This document shows positions 1 to 8,223 of a stretch of DNA of 24,030 nucleotides, piece by piece (position 1 is the stretch's first letter; each line of letters starts with the position of its first letter). The stretch is taken from positions 1 to 24,030 of the forward strand of contig CAZRTG010000034.1 of the NCBI GenBank assembly GCA_964602895.1, read 5' to 3'. This DNA is from JAWXBM01 sp964602895. GTDB lineage: Bacteria; Pseudomonadota; Gammaproteobacteria; Xanthomonadales; SZUA-36. A program made the position numbers and the translations under genes. The notes below the pieces were generated by a model that did no database searches, was not told the DNA's origin, and worked only from the letters and a program-made list of their open reading frames with translations.

Positions 1-2
1 TT

Positions 3-113
3 TATCCTCTGACCGGTTGGTTGCTTTCACCCATGATCGCGGCCGTGGCCATGAGCATGAGTTCGGCATCTGTGATCACCAACGCCTTACGCTTGCGTGG
101 CAAGGTTGTTTAG
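3..113 (+). CDS. copA: Heavy-metal (copper) P1B-type ATPase, C-terminal fragment
   Basis: The gene enters from the left edge and stops with TAG at 111-113, leaving 36 codons. The peptide contains LLSPMIAAVAMSMSS followed by SVITNALRLRGK. This is the characteristic last transmembrane helix and short basic tail of copper-translocating P1B ATPases, in which the conserved M..S..S residues of the final helix help form the transmembrane Cu(I) site. The family pumps Cu(I) or Ag(I) from cytoplasm to periplasm using ATP. The assignment fits the Cus-type efflux genes that follow. The catalytic domains lie outside the window, so intactness cannot be judged. A Zn/Cd P-type ATPase is less likely, because those usually end differently. 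Confidence 0.85.
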   Translation, partial: YPLTGWLLSPMIAAVAMSMSSASVITNALRLRGKVV

Positions 114-144
114 CACATAAATGTTGAGAGGTGAGGTTGATATT

Positions 145-1317
145 ATGCTGGTAAAAACCATTCCAAAGCTGCATCGCAGCCTGGAGCGATTGCTTGCCAA
201 AATACTGGAACCCTCAGATGTGGTGCTGAATGGCTCGCGTCCATTCGATATACAGATAACGGACTCACGAGCGTTGGGACGAATCATCAGCCAGGGTTCG
301 CTTGGCCTGGGTGAGTCCTACATGGACGGGCAGTGGGAATGTGAGCGCATCGATGAGTTGATCGAGCGCTTGCTTCGTAACAAGGCCCATCAGCGATTTG
401 CCTATACACCCGCCAACATTTGGCTCGGGCTTTTGGCACGTATTGAAAATCGCCAGACTCGCTCACGAGCCAAGCTGGTCGCTCAACAGCATTACGATAT
501 TGGCAATGACCTGTATGAGGCCATGCTCGACTCACAGATGATTTATTCCTGTGCTTATTGGGAACATGCCGACACACTGGAACAGGCGCAGCAAGACAAA
601 ATGGAGTTGATCTGCCGCAAGCTTGAATTGTCACCGGGAATGACTTTGTTGGATGTCGGCTGCGGATGGGGAGGTCTGGCGCAGTACGCTGCCAGGCATT
701 ACGGTGTAAAAGTACTTGGTATTACCATTTCGGTGGAACAACAGAAATGGGCCCGTGAGCGTTTGCAGCAACTTCCAATTGACATTCGATGCCAGGATTA
801 CCGCGACGTACAGGGTAAATTTGATCGGATCGTGTCGGTTGGCATGTTTGAACACGTGGGCAGCAAGAACTACCCGGAGTTTTTCAGGAAATGCCGTGAA
901 TTGTTAGCTGATGACGGCCTGCTTTTGCTACACACCATTGGTGGAAACACCTCGGCCCGCAACACGGACCCCTGGATTCACCGCTATATTTTTCCGAATG
1001 GCATGTTACCGTCGGTTGCGCAAATAGGCGCGGCTATTGAACCGTATTTTGTTCTGGAAGACTGGCACAGTTTCGGGCCTTACTACGATCTGACGCTGAT
1101 GGCCTGGCACAGGCGCATCAATTCGGCTTGGTCCAGGCTTGGAAAGCGCTACGATGAACGATTTCAGCGTATGTGGAATTACTATTTGATGAGCTGTGCC
1201 GGGGCGTTTCGCGCCCGACATATACAATTATGGCAGGTCATTCTGAGCAAGGGAGGACGGTCGGGAACGTACCAACGACCGGCCATCAATTCAACGAATT
1301 TGATCGAAGTCGGATGA
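145..1317 (+). CDS. cfa: Cyclopropane-fatty-acyl-phospholipid synthase
   Basis: This 390-residue enzyme transfers a methylene group from S-adenosylmethionine to the double bond of unsaturated acyl chains in membrane phospholipids. The length matches E. coli Cfa (382 aa). Visible motifs are QHYDIGNDLYEAMLD near residues 114-129, YSCAYW near 134-139, the SAM-binding LLDVGCGWGG at 168-177, FEHVG at 235-239 and HTIGG at 263-267. C136, E236 and H263 have the same spacing as the bicarbonate-site residues C139, E239 and H266 of E. coli Cfa. I chose the ATG at 145 over the in-frame ATG at 121 because a good ribosome site (GAGGTGAGG) lies just before 145. The gene begins 31 bp after the copper ATPase stop, so the two are probably cotranscribed. 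That would place membrane-lipid modification in a copper locus. Confidence 0.93.
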   Translation: MLVKTIPKLHRSLERLLAKILEPSDVVLNGSRPFDIQITDSRALGRIISQGSLGLGESYMDGQWECERIDELIERLLRNKAHQRFAYTPANIWLGLLARIENRQTRSRAKLVAQQHYDIGNDLYEAMLDSQMIYSCAYWEHADTLEQAQQDKMELICRKLELSPGMTLLDVGCGWGGLAQYAARHYGVKVLGITISVEQQKWARERLQQLPIDIRCQDYRDVQGKFDRIVSVGMFEHVGSKNYPEFFRKCRELLADDGLLLLHTIGGNTSARNTDPWIHRYIFPNGMLPSVAQIGAAIEPYFVLEDWHSFGPYYDLTLMAWHRRINSAWSRLGKRYDERFQRMWNYYLMSCAGAFRARHIQLWQVILSKGGRSGTYQRPAINSTNLIEVG

Positions 1318-1337
1318 CTTGATGACACAAATCATTC

Positions 1338-1350
1338 ATATCGTCGATAT
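1338..1350. promoter_or_regulatory. Perfect 13-bp palindrome upstream of the copper efflux operon
   Basis: ATATCG-T-CGATAT is a perfect inverted repeat in the 143-bp gap between cfa and the first gene of the efflux run. It could be a binding site for a copper-responsive regulator, but it does not match a CueR or CusR box that I know, and no regulator gene is in the window. Short palindromes also occur by chance. Confidence 0.25.
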
Positions 1351-1405
1351 ACCTGTGCAACGGGCTTTGTTTAAAAGCGATAATAAAGCCGACCTGGAAC
1401 ATCAA

Positions 1406-1437
1406 TTGAGTTACCACACGAGACTTCGTTGTAACAT
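1406..1437 (+). promoter_or_regulatory. Candidate promoter for the copper efflux operon with overlapping inverted repeat
   Basis: TTGAGT (1406-1411) and TAACAT (1432-1437) resemble -35 and -10 boxes separated by 20 bp. An overlong spacer is typical of promoters activated by MerR-family regulators such as CueR. GTTAC (1410-1414) and GTAAC (1431-1435) form an inverted repeat across the spacer. The spacer itself is not a recognisable CueR operator, so both the promoter and its type are tentative. The gene starts at 1461. Confidence 0.3.
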
Positions 1438-1460
1438 TGAACCGGTAAAGGAGCTTTGAA

Positions 1461-1883
1461 GTGTCACTGTTTGCCACCATTCGTCGAAAACGTCATTCAG
1501 CATTACAGCTGAGCGTGGTCGCGTTTGCGTTGCTGGCTGTGATTATCAGCCCTTGTTCGCAGGCATTCCTGCTGGATGGCCAGCATCCTGGGATGACGGG
1601 TAAAAGTGAAATTCACAATCATTCGCCTGGGCACTCGCCTGCGCACTCGCACGGATCGGCTGAAAACCCGATATTCAGCGATGATTGCTGTTGTGATCAC
1701 CCGGATGTTGTCACCCCTGAGGTTTCGAAACCACATCAATCCATACCGTTCCCGGGTTTGCCGGCAGATCCACTGGCCGATATACCTGCGAACCTAGCCG
1801 GTTTACTGAACTTCAATCAGAACGTTCCTGTCCGCAATAACTCACCCCCCGTGTTTCTCTGTACCCGGAGAATCCGTCTATAG
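1461..1883 (+). CDS. Small exported His/Cys-rich protein, putative metal binding
   Basis: This 140-residue protein starts at GTG 1461, preceded by AAAGGAG at 1447-1453. It has a basic N-terminus and a hydrophobic segment at about 17-36 that looks like a signal peptide or anchor. A His-rich stretch (H52, H54, H58, H62, H64) and a CCCDH cluster (C76-C78, H80) follow. The end, SPPVFLCTRRIRL, resembles the tails of small proteins often found at the head of CzcC/CusC operons, and of DUF2946-like proteins. I do not recognise a named family with certainty. As first gene of the efflux operon, 86 bp before the TolC gene, it is plausibly a periplasmic or membrane-associated copper binder. That role is inference from composition and context. 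Confidence 0.7.
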   Translation: MSLFATIRRKRHSALQLSVVAFALLAVIISPCSQAFLLDGQHPGMTGKSEIHNHSPGHSPAHSHGSAENPIFSDDCCCDHPDVVTPEVSKPHQSIPFPGLPADPLADIPANLAGLLNFNQNVPVRNNSPPVFLCTRRIRL

Positions 1884-1903
1884 GTCGACTTCAATTCATG
1901 CAG

Positions 1904-1940
1904 GCCGCCTCATGCGGCACCCGCGATGCGTGTGCATCGC
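1904..1940 (+). other. Two adjacent hairpins before the TolC-family gene
   Basis: GCCGC-CTCAT-GCGGC (1904-1918) and GCGATGC-GTGT-GCATCGC (1923-1940) are consecutive inverted repeats in the 86-bp gap between the His/Cys protein and the channel gene. Neither is followed by a T-run, so they are not classic terminators. They end 16 bases before the AAGGAG ribosome site at 1957-1962. They could act as mRNA stabilisers or processing sites that set expression of the first gene relative to the pump genes. Confidence 0.45.
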
Positions 1941-1969
1941 ATTCGTCATGAAGTTGAAGGAGATTACCG

Positions 1970-3232
1970 ATGTTAAACCATAGATATGCAATGGTTGTTG
2001 CCATTTTGCTTGCTGGAATTTCAATGCAGGCGAGCGTTTCGGCCTCAGGCTTGAGCCTGGGGCAAGCAGAACAGATGGCATTGGCAAATGACCCGGGCAT
2101 CAATGCCATTGAAGCCAGTCAGCTGGCACTGGATGAAATGGCAGTTGCTGCCAGGCAACTGCCGGACCCGATGTTAAAAATGGGCCTGATGTCGGTGCCG
2201 ACGGACACCTTCAGCCTCTCTCAGCAAGGGACGACACAGCCACAAATCGGCCTGGTACAGGAATTTCCCAGGGGTCACAGTCGGTCACTTCAATCCGAGC
2301 AGATCAGTTTTCGTTCCGACGGCCTGGATGAAAGAGTGCGCGACCAGAAACTGCAAATCATTCTGGCAGTCAGGGAAATGTTCCTGGAAGTTGAAAAACA
2401 ACAACACAGGGCAATCATCAATTCGGCAGCCACGGTGACGTTTTCCGATTTGCTGGACATAACGCAGGACTATTACGCGACCGGGCGTGTTTATCAGCAG
2501 GATGTGCTGCAGGCTTCGGTGGAGCTGGCAAAAGTGGAAGACCGTGCAACCCGGATTCAGCAGGCCGAGGAGCAAGCCCGGGCGAAGTTGGCGACGTGGA
2601 TCGGTGATGCTGCATTTGGTGCCATTTCGGTTGGCTGGCCACCACTCGATAACCTGCAGTCTGTGGATGCCATTGAAGCCAATCTGAAAAACCACCCCAG
2701 AGTTCAGATGGCACAAAAGAATGTTCAGGTTGCTGATACCGGGGTGGAACTGGCGCGACAGAACTACAAACCGCAATTTTCAGTCGATCTGACCTATGGC
2801 GCACGCTCCGGTAGAAATCCGGACGGCAGCTCGCAAGCGGATCAGGTTTCATTGATGGTGGTCATGGATGTGCCTTTGTTTGCCAAAAACCGCCAGGATC
2901 GCGTTTTGGCAGCACAAATAGCGGAGTTGTCTTCTTCAGAGTTCAGCCTGGATGACGTGCACAGACGAATGCGCAGCGAACTTGAATTCTATTCCGCCAT
3001 GTATCAGAGACAAAAGGAACGGTTGGCGCTGTATGAAAACAAACTGCTGCCGGAGGCCGGTTACAGCGCGGAAGCATCACTGGAAGCCTATCAGTCTTCA
3101 CTAACCGATCTCACCACCTTGCTGCGCGCACAAGTCACGGAGTTTGACCTTCGGCTGGAGTATGCAGGCTTGCAGGCTGATGCACTCATCTCACAGGCCC
3201 GGTTACTGTATTTGCAAGGAGAACAGCAATGA
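1970..3232 (+). CDS. TolC-family outer membrane efflux channel (CzcC/CusC-like)
   Basis: This 420-residue outer membrane factor would form the exit duct for the RND pump encoded just downstream. Residues 1-26 are a cleavable signal peptide ending in SVSA-SG. The rest has the two-fold repeated helical pattern of the OEP family, beginning LSLGQAEQMALANDPGINAIEASQ and repeating near LKNHPRVQMAQKNVQVADTG, with AR.NYKPQFSVDLTYG in the second half. There is no lipobox. The length is usual for CzcC-type proteins. The start is supported by AAGGAG at 1957-1962. The stop overlaps the adaptor start by 4 bp (ATGA), showing translational coupling with cusB. The metal is inferred from the neighbouring pump. 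Confidence 0.9.
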   Translation: MLNHRYAMVVAILLAGISMQASVSASGLSLGQAEQMALANDPGINAIEASQLALDEMAVAARQLPDPMLKMGLMSVPTDTFSLSQQGTTQPQIGLVQEFPRGHSRSLQSEQISFRSDGLDERVRDQKLQIILAVREMFLEVEKQQHRAIINSAATVTFSDLLDITQDYYATGRVYQQDVLQASVELAKVEDRATRIQQAEEQARAKLATWIGDAAFGAISVGWPPLDNLQSVDAIEANLKNHPRVQMAQKNVQVADTGVELARQNYKPQFSVDLTYGARSGRNPDGSSQADQVSLMVVMDVPLFAKNRQDRVLAAQIAELSSSEFSLDDVHRRMRSELEFYSAMYQRQKERLALYENKLLPEAGYSAEASLEAYQSSLTDLTTLLRAQVTEFDLRLEYAGLQADALISQARLLYLQGEQQ

Positions 3233-5061
3233 ATCGCACCATTATTACTTTGGTATTGGTGATTGTCGCCCTGGCAGCGGGTGTGTGGATTGGAATCAGT
3301 TCCAATGGCGCTGCTCCTGGTGCAGAGGGAGGTAACAGCAAAGCGACGGAGGAGAAAGAAATTCTCTACTGGGTTGCACCGATGGACCCGAATTTCAAAC
3401 GTGACTCACCTGGAAAATCCCCGATGGGCATGGACCTCGTACCCGTCTACAAAGATGCTGAAGGTGGCGGGGACGGGGTAAGAATCAGCCCTGCGGTGCA
3501 AAACAATCTGGGTGTACGCACGGCAAAAGCCGAAGTCCGGCCCCTGTGGCGGCGTATCGAAGCAACCGGGATCGTCGGCTTTGATGAAAAGCATATCAGC
3601 TACATCAATGTGCGGGTGCAGGGCTGGATTGTGAAGCTTCGCGTTGATACGGAAGGTCAAAGAGTCAAACAGGGTGATTTGCTGTTTGAACTGTACTCAC
3701 CCGAACTGGTTAATGCACAGAAGGAATACTTACAGGCTGCCCGGCGCGGCGGTGATCGGCTTTTGGCGGGTGCTGATGAAAAGCTCAGGGCGCTGGGCAT
3801 GATTCCCGAGCAGATCAAAGCGCTGGCGTCCAAAGGAGTGGCTTCTGAAAAAATTGAAGTGGTGGCACCGCAGGATGGCATTGTGGTTTCGCTCGGTGTG
3901 CGTGAAGGCATGTACGTCCAACCCAATACGCCCATTATGAGCCTGGCAGATTTGTCCAGCGTGTGGCTTCAGGCAGAGGTGTATGAGTCGCAGGCAGACT
4001 GGGTGGCGAAAGACCAGGCGGCCGAGGCTACGCTGGCCTATCTGCCCGGTACGGTGTTCAGCGGCCAGGTGGATTACATTTACCCGGTTCTTGACCCCAA
4101 AACACGCACGCTGCGTGTGCGACTGCGGTTCGACAATCCGGATGAACGCCTCAAACCCAATATGTATGCCAAGGTATCCATTTACGGGCGGCTGAAACCG
4201 AATGCCTTGAGTGTGCCAAGAGAGGCAGTGATCCGGTCACCTCGGGTCAATCGCATTGTGGTGGCACTCGGTGACGGACAATTCGAAGTCCGGGAGGTAT
4301 TGACCGGGCTGGAAAGCGGTGAATTCGTGGAAGTGCTGGCGGGTATCTCCGCTGGAGAAGAAGTGGTCACCTCAGCACAGTTCCTGATTGATTCAGAGGC
4401 CAGCCTGGCCGGCAGTATCCGGCGCCTGGAGTCGATGGAAGTGGATGATTCCGAGAGGGATGTTCCGACCGTTTTTGCCAGCGGACAGGTAGAAGCGGTG
4501 GATGCAGCTGCCCACCGGTTAAGAATTTCCCACGGACCGATTGATACGCTTGGCTGGCCCGGTATGACCATGGAATTCCCGGTACGGGCTGATGTGGACC
4601 TGAGCGGAATCAAGCCGGGCCAGGAAATCCGCGTTGAGTTGGTCCAGGGACTGGCCGGTGAATATGCCATCAAGCAAGTCTTTTCCGCTGCCGCCAAGTT
4701 TGGTGAGCAAGCCACCGTACAGGCCAAGCCAGCAAGTGCTTCGAGTGAAAGCAGCAATGCAGCAGAAGGGGCGAATGAGCCCGGAATTGCCGGTCGCGGC
4801 GTGGTGAAAAAGATCATGCCTGAAGAACACAGCGTGAAGCTGGAGCATGAAGCGATTGCCGAGCTGGATTGGCCCGCCATGACCATGAATTTCGAAGTCA
4901 TGGCAACGGTGGATCTGGAGCAGCTCAGGGTCAATGATCAGATCCATTTCTCCCTGCTCAAAGCACCGGAAGGCGGTTTCGTTATTGACCAGATTCACAT
5001 CATGAACCGTGACCCGGACTCGAATGCACATGAAGGGCATGAGGGGATGGACCATGATTGA
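3229..5061 (+). CDS. cusB: Cu(I)/Ag(I) efflux RND periplasmic adaptor CusB with two C-terminal CusF domains
   Basis: This 610-residue membrane-fusion protein links the inner-membrane pump to the outer-membrane duct. A membrane anchor or signal lies at residues 5-23. A heavy-metal-binding segment at about 45-74 (PMDPN, PGKSPMGMDLVPV) keeps methionines M52, M66 and M68, equivalent to the metal-receiving Met residues of E. coli CusB. The lipoyl/hairpin core spans about 125-265 and beta-barrel segments follow to about 400. Two CusF-like domains then follow. H435, W443, M446, M448 and H540, W548, M551, M553 each reproduce the H-x7-W-x2-M-x-M Cu(I) site of CusF. E. coli CusB is about 400 residues and has no CusF fusion. 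The tail is AHEGHEGMDHD. The start has AAGGAG at 3216-3221, and the stop overlaps cusA by 8 bp. Confidence 0.95.
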   Translation: MNRTIITLVLVIVALAAGVWIGISSNGAAPGAEGGNSKATEEKEILYWVAPMDPNFKRDSPGKSPMGMDLVPVYKDAEGGGDGVRISPAVQNNLGVRTAKAEVRPLWRRIEATGIVGFDEKHISYINVRVQGWIVKLRVDTEGQRVKQGDLLFELYSPELVNAQKEYLQAARRGGDRLLAGADEKLRALGMIPEQIKALASKGVASEKIEVVAPQDGIVVSLGVREGMYVQPNTPIMSLADLSSVWLQAEVYESQADWVAKDQAAEATLAYLPGTVFSGQVDYIYPVLDPKTRTLRVRLRFDNPDERLKPNMYAKVSIYGRLKPNALSVPREAVIRSPRVNRIVVALGDGQFEVREVLTGLESGEFVEVLAGISAGEEVVTSAQFLIDSEASLAGSIRRLESMEVDDSERDVPTVFASGQVEAVDAAAHRLRISHGPIDTLGWPGMTMEFPVRADVDLSGIKPGQEIRVELVQGLAGEYAIKQVFSAAAKFGEQATVQAKPASASSESSNAAEGANEPGIAGRGVVKKIMPEEHSVKLEHEAIAELDWPAMTMNFEVMATVDLEQLRVNDQIHFSLLKAPEGGFVIDQIHIMNRDPDSNAHEGHEGMDHD

Positions 5062-8000
5062 GCGCATCATTCGATGGTCGGTAGCCAACCGGTTTCTGGT
5101 GCTATTCATGAGTGCCATCCTTGCCGTGAGTGGCACCTGGGTGATGATCAATACGCCGGTAGATGCCCTGCCGGACCTGTCGGATGTTCAGGTCATCATC
5201 AAAACATCCTTTCCGGGACAGGCACCCCAGGTGGTTGAGGACCAGGTTACCTACCCATTGACCACTGCCATGCTTTCGGTGCCGGGCGCGTCCACGGTTC
5301 GTGGCTATTCCTTTTTTGGGGATTCCTACGTCTACATCATTTTTGAGGATGGGACGGATCTTTATTGGGCCAGGTCGAGGGTATTGGAGTACCTGAACCA
5401 GGTTGCGGGCAATTTGCCCGCTGCAGCCAAACCGGCATTGGGACCTGATGCAACCGGGGTCGGCTGGATTTATGAATATGCCTTGCAGGATAAATCCGGA
5501 AAACATGACCTGGCGCAACTTCGTTCCATACAGGACTGGTTCCTCAAGTATGAGTTGCAGACCATACCGGGCGTTTCTGAAGTTGCCACCATCGGCGGTA
5601 TGGTCAAGCAGTACCAGGTGGAAGTCGATCCTGATGCCTTGAGGGCCTACGGACTGACGCTTGCAAAAGTTCGTTCTGCCATTCAAAGAGGAAACCAGGA
5701 GGTCGGTGGTTCCGTGATTGAAATGGGTGAAGCGGAGTACATGGTCCGCGCAACCGGGTACATCGATTCCATTGAAGATCTGCAAGCCATCCCGTTGGGC
5801 ATGAATGAAAAAGGTACGCCGATTCGGCTTGCCGATGTGGCGGATATCCGGCTTGGTCCGCAAATGCGTCGAGGGGTGGCGGAACTGAATGGTGAGGGCG
5901 AGGTGGTAGGTGGCGTGATTGTGATGCGCGTTGGAGGAAACGCCCTGAAGACCATTGCCGGCGTCAAGGAAAAGCTGGCTGCGTTGCAAGGCAGTCTGCC
6001 GGACGGTGTTGAGATAGTGGAAACCTACGATCGCTCGTCGTTAATCAACCGGGCAGTGAAAAACCTGCAACATAAATTGCTGGAAGAGTTTCTGGTGGTG
6101 ATTCTGGTGTGCCTGTTTTTCCTGCTTCATCTGCGTTCCTCACTGGTCATCATATTAAGCCTGCCCTTGGGGATTCTGGCGGCCTTCCTGGTCATGAATG
6201 CGCAAGGGCTGAACGCGAACATCATGTCGCTGGGCGGTATCGCAATTGCGATCGGTGCGATGGTTGATGCAGCCATCGTCATGATCGAAACCATGCACAA
6301 GAAAATGGAGCATGAATCCTATGACCGGAATACACATTGGCAAACCGTCACTGAAGCCGCAGTTGAAGTAGGGCCGCCATTGTTCTTTTCCCTGCTGATC
6401 ATCACGTTCAGTTTTCTTCCCGTGTTTACGTTGCAAGCGCAGGAAGGGCGGATGTTTGCACCGCTGGCCTTTACCAAGACCTATGCCATGGCAGCTTCGG
6501 CAGGGCTTGCAATCACACTGGTGCCGGTGCTGATGGGCTATTTCATCCGCGGGAAAATCATTTCTGAACACAAAAATCCGGTAAACCGGACTTTGGTCTG
6601 GATGTATCGACCGTTGATCTCGCAAATAACACGGCATCCCTGGAGCGTTGTCGTGGTGACCGTGCTGTTGCTGGTGGTTGGATTCTGGCCGGCCAACAAA
6701 TTGGGTTCGGAGTTCATACCTGACCTGAACGAAGGCGACCTGATGTTCATGCCTTCCACATTCCCGGGAATTTCGATTGGTAAAGCGCAGGAATTGTTGC
6801 AGCAAACCGACAAGTTGATTCGGTCTGTGCCGGAAGTCAAAACGGTGTTTGGCAAAATGGGCCGCGCAGATTCTGCGACCGATCCGGCACCATTGAGCAT
6901 GATAGAAACGGTTATCCAGCTGAAGCCGGAAAGTGAGTGGCGTGCAGGCAAAACCATTGATGATATCAAGCAGGAGTTGAGCCAGCGCTTGCAGCTTCCC
7001 GGCATTACCAACGCCTGGGTTTACCCGATCAAAACCCGCATTGACATGCTGGCTACGGGTATCAAGACCCCGCTTGGCATCAAGATCGCCGGTCCGGATT
7101 TGCAGGTGATCCAAAAAATCGGTCAGGAAATCGAAACGGTTCTGAAAGACATACCGGGTACCGCCTCGGCTTTCTCCGAGCGGGTGGCAGGCGGGCGGTA
7201 TGTCACCGTGGATATCCTGCGCGATCAGGCATCCCGTTACGGGCTCAATATTGAAGACGTGCAGGATGTTGTGAGTACCGCTATTGGTGGTATGAATGTC
7301 ACAGAAACCGTTGAAGGCCTGGAGCGATACCCCGTTAACGTCCGCTATCCCAGGGCTGTCCGCGACTCGGTTGAAAAGCTGCGCGAACTCGCCATTGTCA
7401 CTCCTGGCGGGCAGCAGATTCCCCTGTCGGCTGTGGCGGATATAAGAGTCGAAGACGGTCCGCCCATGATCAAGAGTGAGAATGCCCGCCTCAATGGCTG
7501 GATTTTCGTTGACATCGTCGGCGTGGACCTGGGTACTTATGTCGATCTGGCCAAAGAAACGGTGCTGGAAAAAATTTCACTTCCGGCAGGCTATTCGCTG
7601 AACTGGTCCGGGCAATATGAGTACATGGAACGGGCCAAGAAACGACTTGCCGTTGTGGTGCCCCTGACTTTGGTCATCATCATTCTGCTGCTGTATCTGA
7701 ATTTTCGCAGCATGACGGAAGTGTTCATCATCATGGGCACACTGCCCACCGCCCTGATCGGAGGTATCTGGCTGCTGTACCTGTTGGACTACCACATGTC
7801 GGTTGCTGTGGGTGTCGGGTTCATTGCACTTGCGGGTGTGTCCGTTGAGATAGGCGTGATCATGTTGATTTACCTCAAGCAGGCGCTGGCCAACGAGCAA
7901 CTCAAAGCCGATCAGGAGTCGAGAAAACTGGAATACAGTGATCTTGCTGCTGCGGTGACCAATGGGGCTCTGTTGCGGGTAAGGCCCATCATGATGACGG

Positions 8001-8176
8001 TTGCTGCCATCATTGCCGGCTTGTTGCCCATCATGCTGGGCAGCGGTACCGGCTCGGAAGTGATGCGGCGAATTGCTGCGCCTATGGTCGGTGGCATGAT
8101 CAGCGCAACCCTCCTGACTTTGGCACTGATTCCTGCAATTTTTCTGATCTGGCAGCGATATCTTCTGAAAACCTGA
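5054..8176 (+). CDS. cusA: Cu(I)/Ag(I) efflux RND pump CusA
   Basis: This 1040-residue, twelve-helix inner-membrane transporter uses the proton gradient to expel Cu(I)/Ag(I) through the CusCBA complex. It begins MIERIIRWSVANRFLVLF, typical of heavy-metal RND pumps. D405 in GAMVDAAIVMIE occupies the proton-relay position of E. coli CusA. M566, M616 and M665 match the E. coli triad M573, M623 and M672 in local sequence and in spacing (50 and 49), which argues for monovalent copper/silver rather than Zn/Co/Ni. I took the ATG at 5054 rather than 5009 because it aligns with the family start and has GAGGGG at 5041-5046. Its start overlaps the cusB stop, implying coupled translation. Confidence 0.96.
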   Translation: MIERIIRWSVANRFLVLFMSAILAVSGTWVMINTPVDALPDLSDVQVIIKTSFPGQAPQVVEDQVTYPLTTAMLSVPGASTVRGYSFFGDSYVYIIFEDGTDLYWARSRVLEYLNQVAGNLPAAAKPALGPDATGVGWIYEYALQDKSGKHDLAQLRSIQDWFLKYELQTIPGVSEVATIGGMVKQYQVEVDPDALRAYGLTLAKVRSAIQRGNQEVGGSVIEMGEAEYMVRATGYIDSIEDLQAIPLGMNEKGTPIRLADVADIRLGPQMRRGVAELNGEGEVVGGVIVMRVGGNALKTIAGVKEKLAALQGSLPDGVEIVETYDRSSLINRAVKNLQHKLLEEFLVVILVCLFFLLHLRSSLVIILSLPLGILAAFLVMNAQGLNANIMSLGGIAIAIGAMVDAAIVMIETMHKKMEHESYDRNTHWQTVTEAAVEVGPPLFFSLLIITFSFLPVFTLQAQEGRMFAPLAFTKTYAMAASAGLAITLVPVLMGYFIRGKIISEHKNPVNRTLVWMYRPLISQITRHPWSVVVVTVLLLVVGFWPANKLGSEFIPDLNEGDLMFMPSTFPGISIGKAQELLQQTDKLIRSVPEVKTVFGKMGRADSATDPAPLSMIETVIQLKPESEWRAGKTIDDIKQELSQRLQLPGITNAWVYPIKTRIDMLATGIKTPLGIKIAGPDLQVIQKIGQEIETVLKDIPGTASAFSERVAGGRYVTVDILRDQASRYGLNIEDVQDVVSTAIGGMNVTETVEGLERYPVNVRYPRAVRDSVEKLRELAIVTPGGQQIPLSAVADIRVEDGPPMIKSENARLNGWIFVDIVGVDLGTYVDLAKETVLEKISLPAGYSLNWSGQYEYMERAKKRLAVVVPLTLVIIILLLYLNFRSMTEVFIIMGTLPTALIGGIWLLYLLDYHMSVAVGVGFIALAGVSVEIGVIMLIYLKQALANEQLKADQESRKLEYSDLAAAVTNGALLRVRPIMMTVAAIIAGLLPIMLGSGTGSEVMRRIAAPMVGGMISATLLTLALIPAIFLIWQRYLLKT

Positions 8177-8223
8177 CCCCAAATGTCGCTGGAATGTTTT
8201 GTCACCTATAGGAAATGTAAAGT

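Noticed and set aside
1363..1390. GGCTTT...AAAGCC inverted repeat after cfa as a terminator
   Set aside because: Loop of 16 bases, weak stem and no following T-run.
4182..4934. 250-codon frame opposite cusB
   Set aside because: Shadow of the well-supported CusB coding frame; Ser/Thr-rich low-complexity translation with no family resemblance.
5009..5053. Upstream start for cusA at 5009
   Set aside because: The added residues lie inside the His-rich CusB tail, and homologues begin at MIERIIRWS with the ribosome site before 5054.
6155..7114. 319-codon frame opposite cusA
   Set aside because: Shadow of CusA; composition (many His/Arg/Gln) is typical of antisense frames.
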